Origin: Acanthaster planci
Taxonomy: Eukaryota; Echinodermata; Asteroidea; Valvatida; Acanthasteridae
Direction of reading: 5' to 3'
Assembly (NCBI RefSeq): GCF_001949145.1
Contig: NW_019091461.1
Coordinates: forward strand, 973,158 to 987,187
DNA length: 14,030 bases
Made by a program: the position numbers and the translations under genes
In this document: positions 13,905 through 14,030 of the stretch, in pieces
How the letters are laid out: each line of letters begins with the position of its first letter
Position numbering within the stretch: the stretch's first letter is position 1
Notes under the pieces: generated by a model
What the model saw: only the letters and a program-made list of their open reading frames with translations
What the model was told of the DNA's origin: nothing
Database searches by the model: none

Positions 13905-14030
13905 TGGCGTAGTAGTTCTTTCCTCGCCTTCCACCTCTGCAGTCCTGGTTCAAATCCTAGACCAGTGAATGTGAGCATTGGGTGTTCAGTCCCTGCTTGA
14001 TTTTGTGGGTTTGGCCCAGATTCCTCCTCT
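13905..14030 (+). repeat. tRNA-derived SINE-like element, cut by window edge
   Basis: tggcgtagtagtt at 13905-13917 resembles a pol III box A, and ggttcaaatcc at 13947-13957 is one base from the box B consensus GGTTCGAATCC. The text between (cgccttccacctctgcagtcct) replaces a normal tRNA anticodon arm. A non-tRNA tail (gcattgggtgttcagtccctgc...) follows, as in tRNA-derived SINEs of marine invertebrates. The 3' end lies outside the window. It is antisense to the host gene. Confidence 0.6.

Larger units (their letters stand above)
13346..14030 (-). other. Upstream intron, running off the right edge
   Basis: The exon at 13345 opens in phase 1 after a good acceptor, so this is intron and not promoter. 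It carries a 9-bp hairpin at 13507-13531 (ttatgatgt, 7-nt loop, acatcataa), a tandem 15-nt repeat at 13868-13897 and a SINE-like element from 13905. I see no coding exon in it. Confidence 0.7.

Noticed and set aside
13905-13980. A true tRNA gene
   Set aside because: Boxes A and B are recognisable, but the region between does not form an anticodon arm, the acceptor stems do not pair, and a SINE-like tail follows.
1-14030. CRISPR arrays, bacterial operons, phage or defence systems
   Set aside because: No regularly spaced repeats, no ribosome binding sites or tightly packed frames. All coding signal is split by GT/AG introns, so the window is metazoan.

Overview
This window is eukaryotic genomic DNA carrying the middle part of one intron-rich gene on the minus strand. 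Sixteen coding exons (685-13345, read from high to low coordinate) have GT/AG borders and matching intron phases. They join without a break into 3639 nt (1213 codons) of one extracellular, N-glycosylation-rich protein. Neither the start codon nor the stop codon lies in the window. I found no convincing plus-strand gene and no bacterial feature. The hyalin-repeat (HYR) domains, phase-1 'shuffling' introns and tRNA-derived SINE-like repeats suggest an invertebrate deuterostome such as an amphioxus, hemichordate or echinoderm. The species cannot be fixed from the sequence.

Domain order, N- to C-terminal: five HYR domains, one per phase 1-1 exon (13345 down to 9146); a small Cys-rich exon, weakly LDLa-like (8318-8169); an unrecognised ~200-residue module 'X1' over three exons (7781-5136); an Ig domain over two exons (4703-4114); a second ~215-residue module 'X2' in one exon (3820-3173); an Ig domain in one exon (2734-2444); a SEA domain over two exons (2071-1242); and the first half of a hormone-receptor (HormR/HRM) domain (792-685). 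SEA followed by HormR is the order found before the GAIN and seven-helix parts of adhesion GPCRs (compare ADGRG6; ADGRF5 has SEA plus Ig). The gene is therefore most likely an adhesion GPCR with an unusually elaborate ectodomain. Its GAIN and 7TM exons would lie beyond the left edge, so the receptor call remains an inference.

The gene appears to have grown by internal duplication at two scales. First, a two-exon HYR cassette (225 nt + 243 nt exons) is tandemly duplicated with its introns. Second, X1-Ig (five exons) and X2-Ig (two exons) look like an older duplicated module whose copies differ in intron number.

The introns hold a palindromic MITE-like element (174-294), two tRNA-derived SINE-like fragments (about 9890-10025 and from 13905 to the right edge), small hairpins, several G or C homopolymers and one ambiguous base (7159). 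The rest of the intronic sequence shows nothing I can name.
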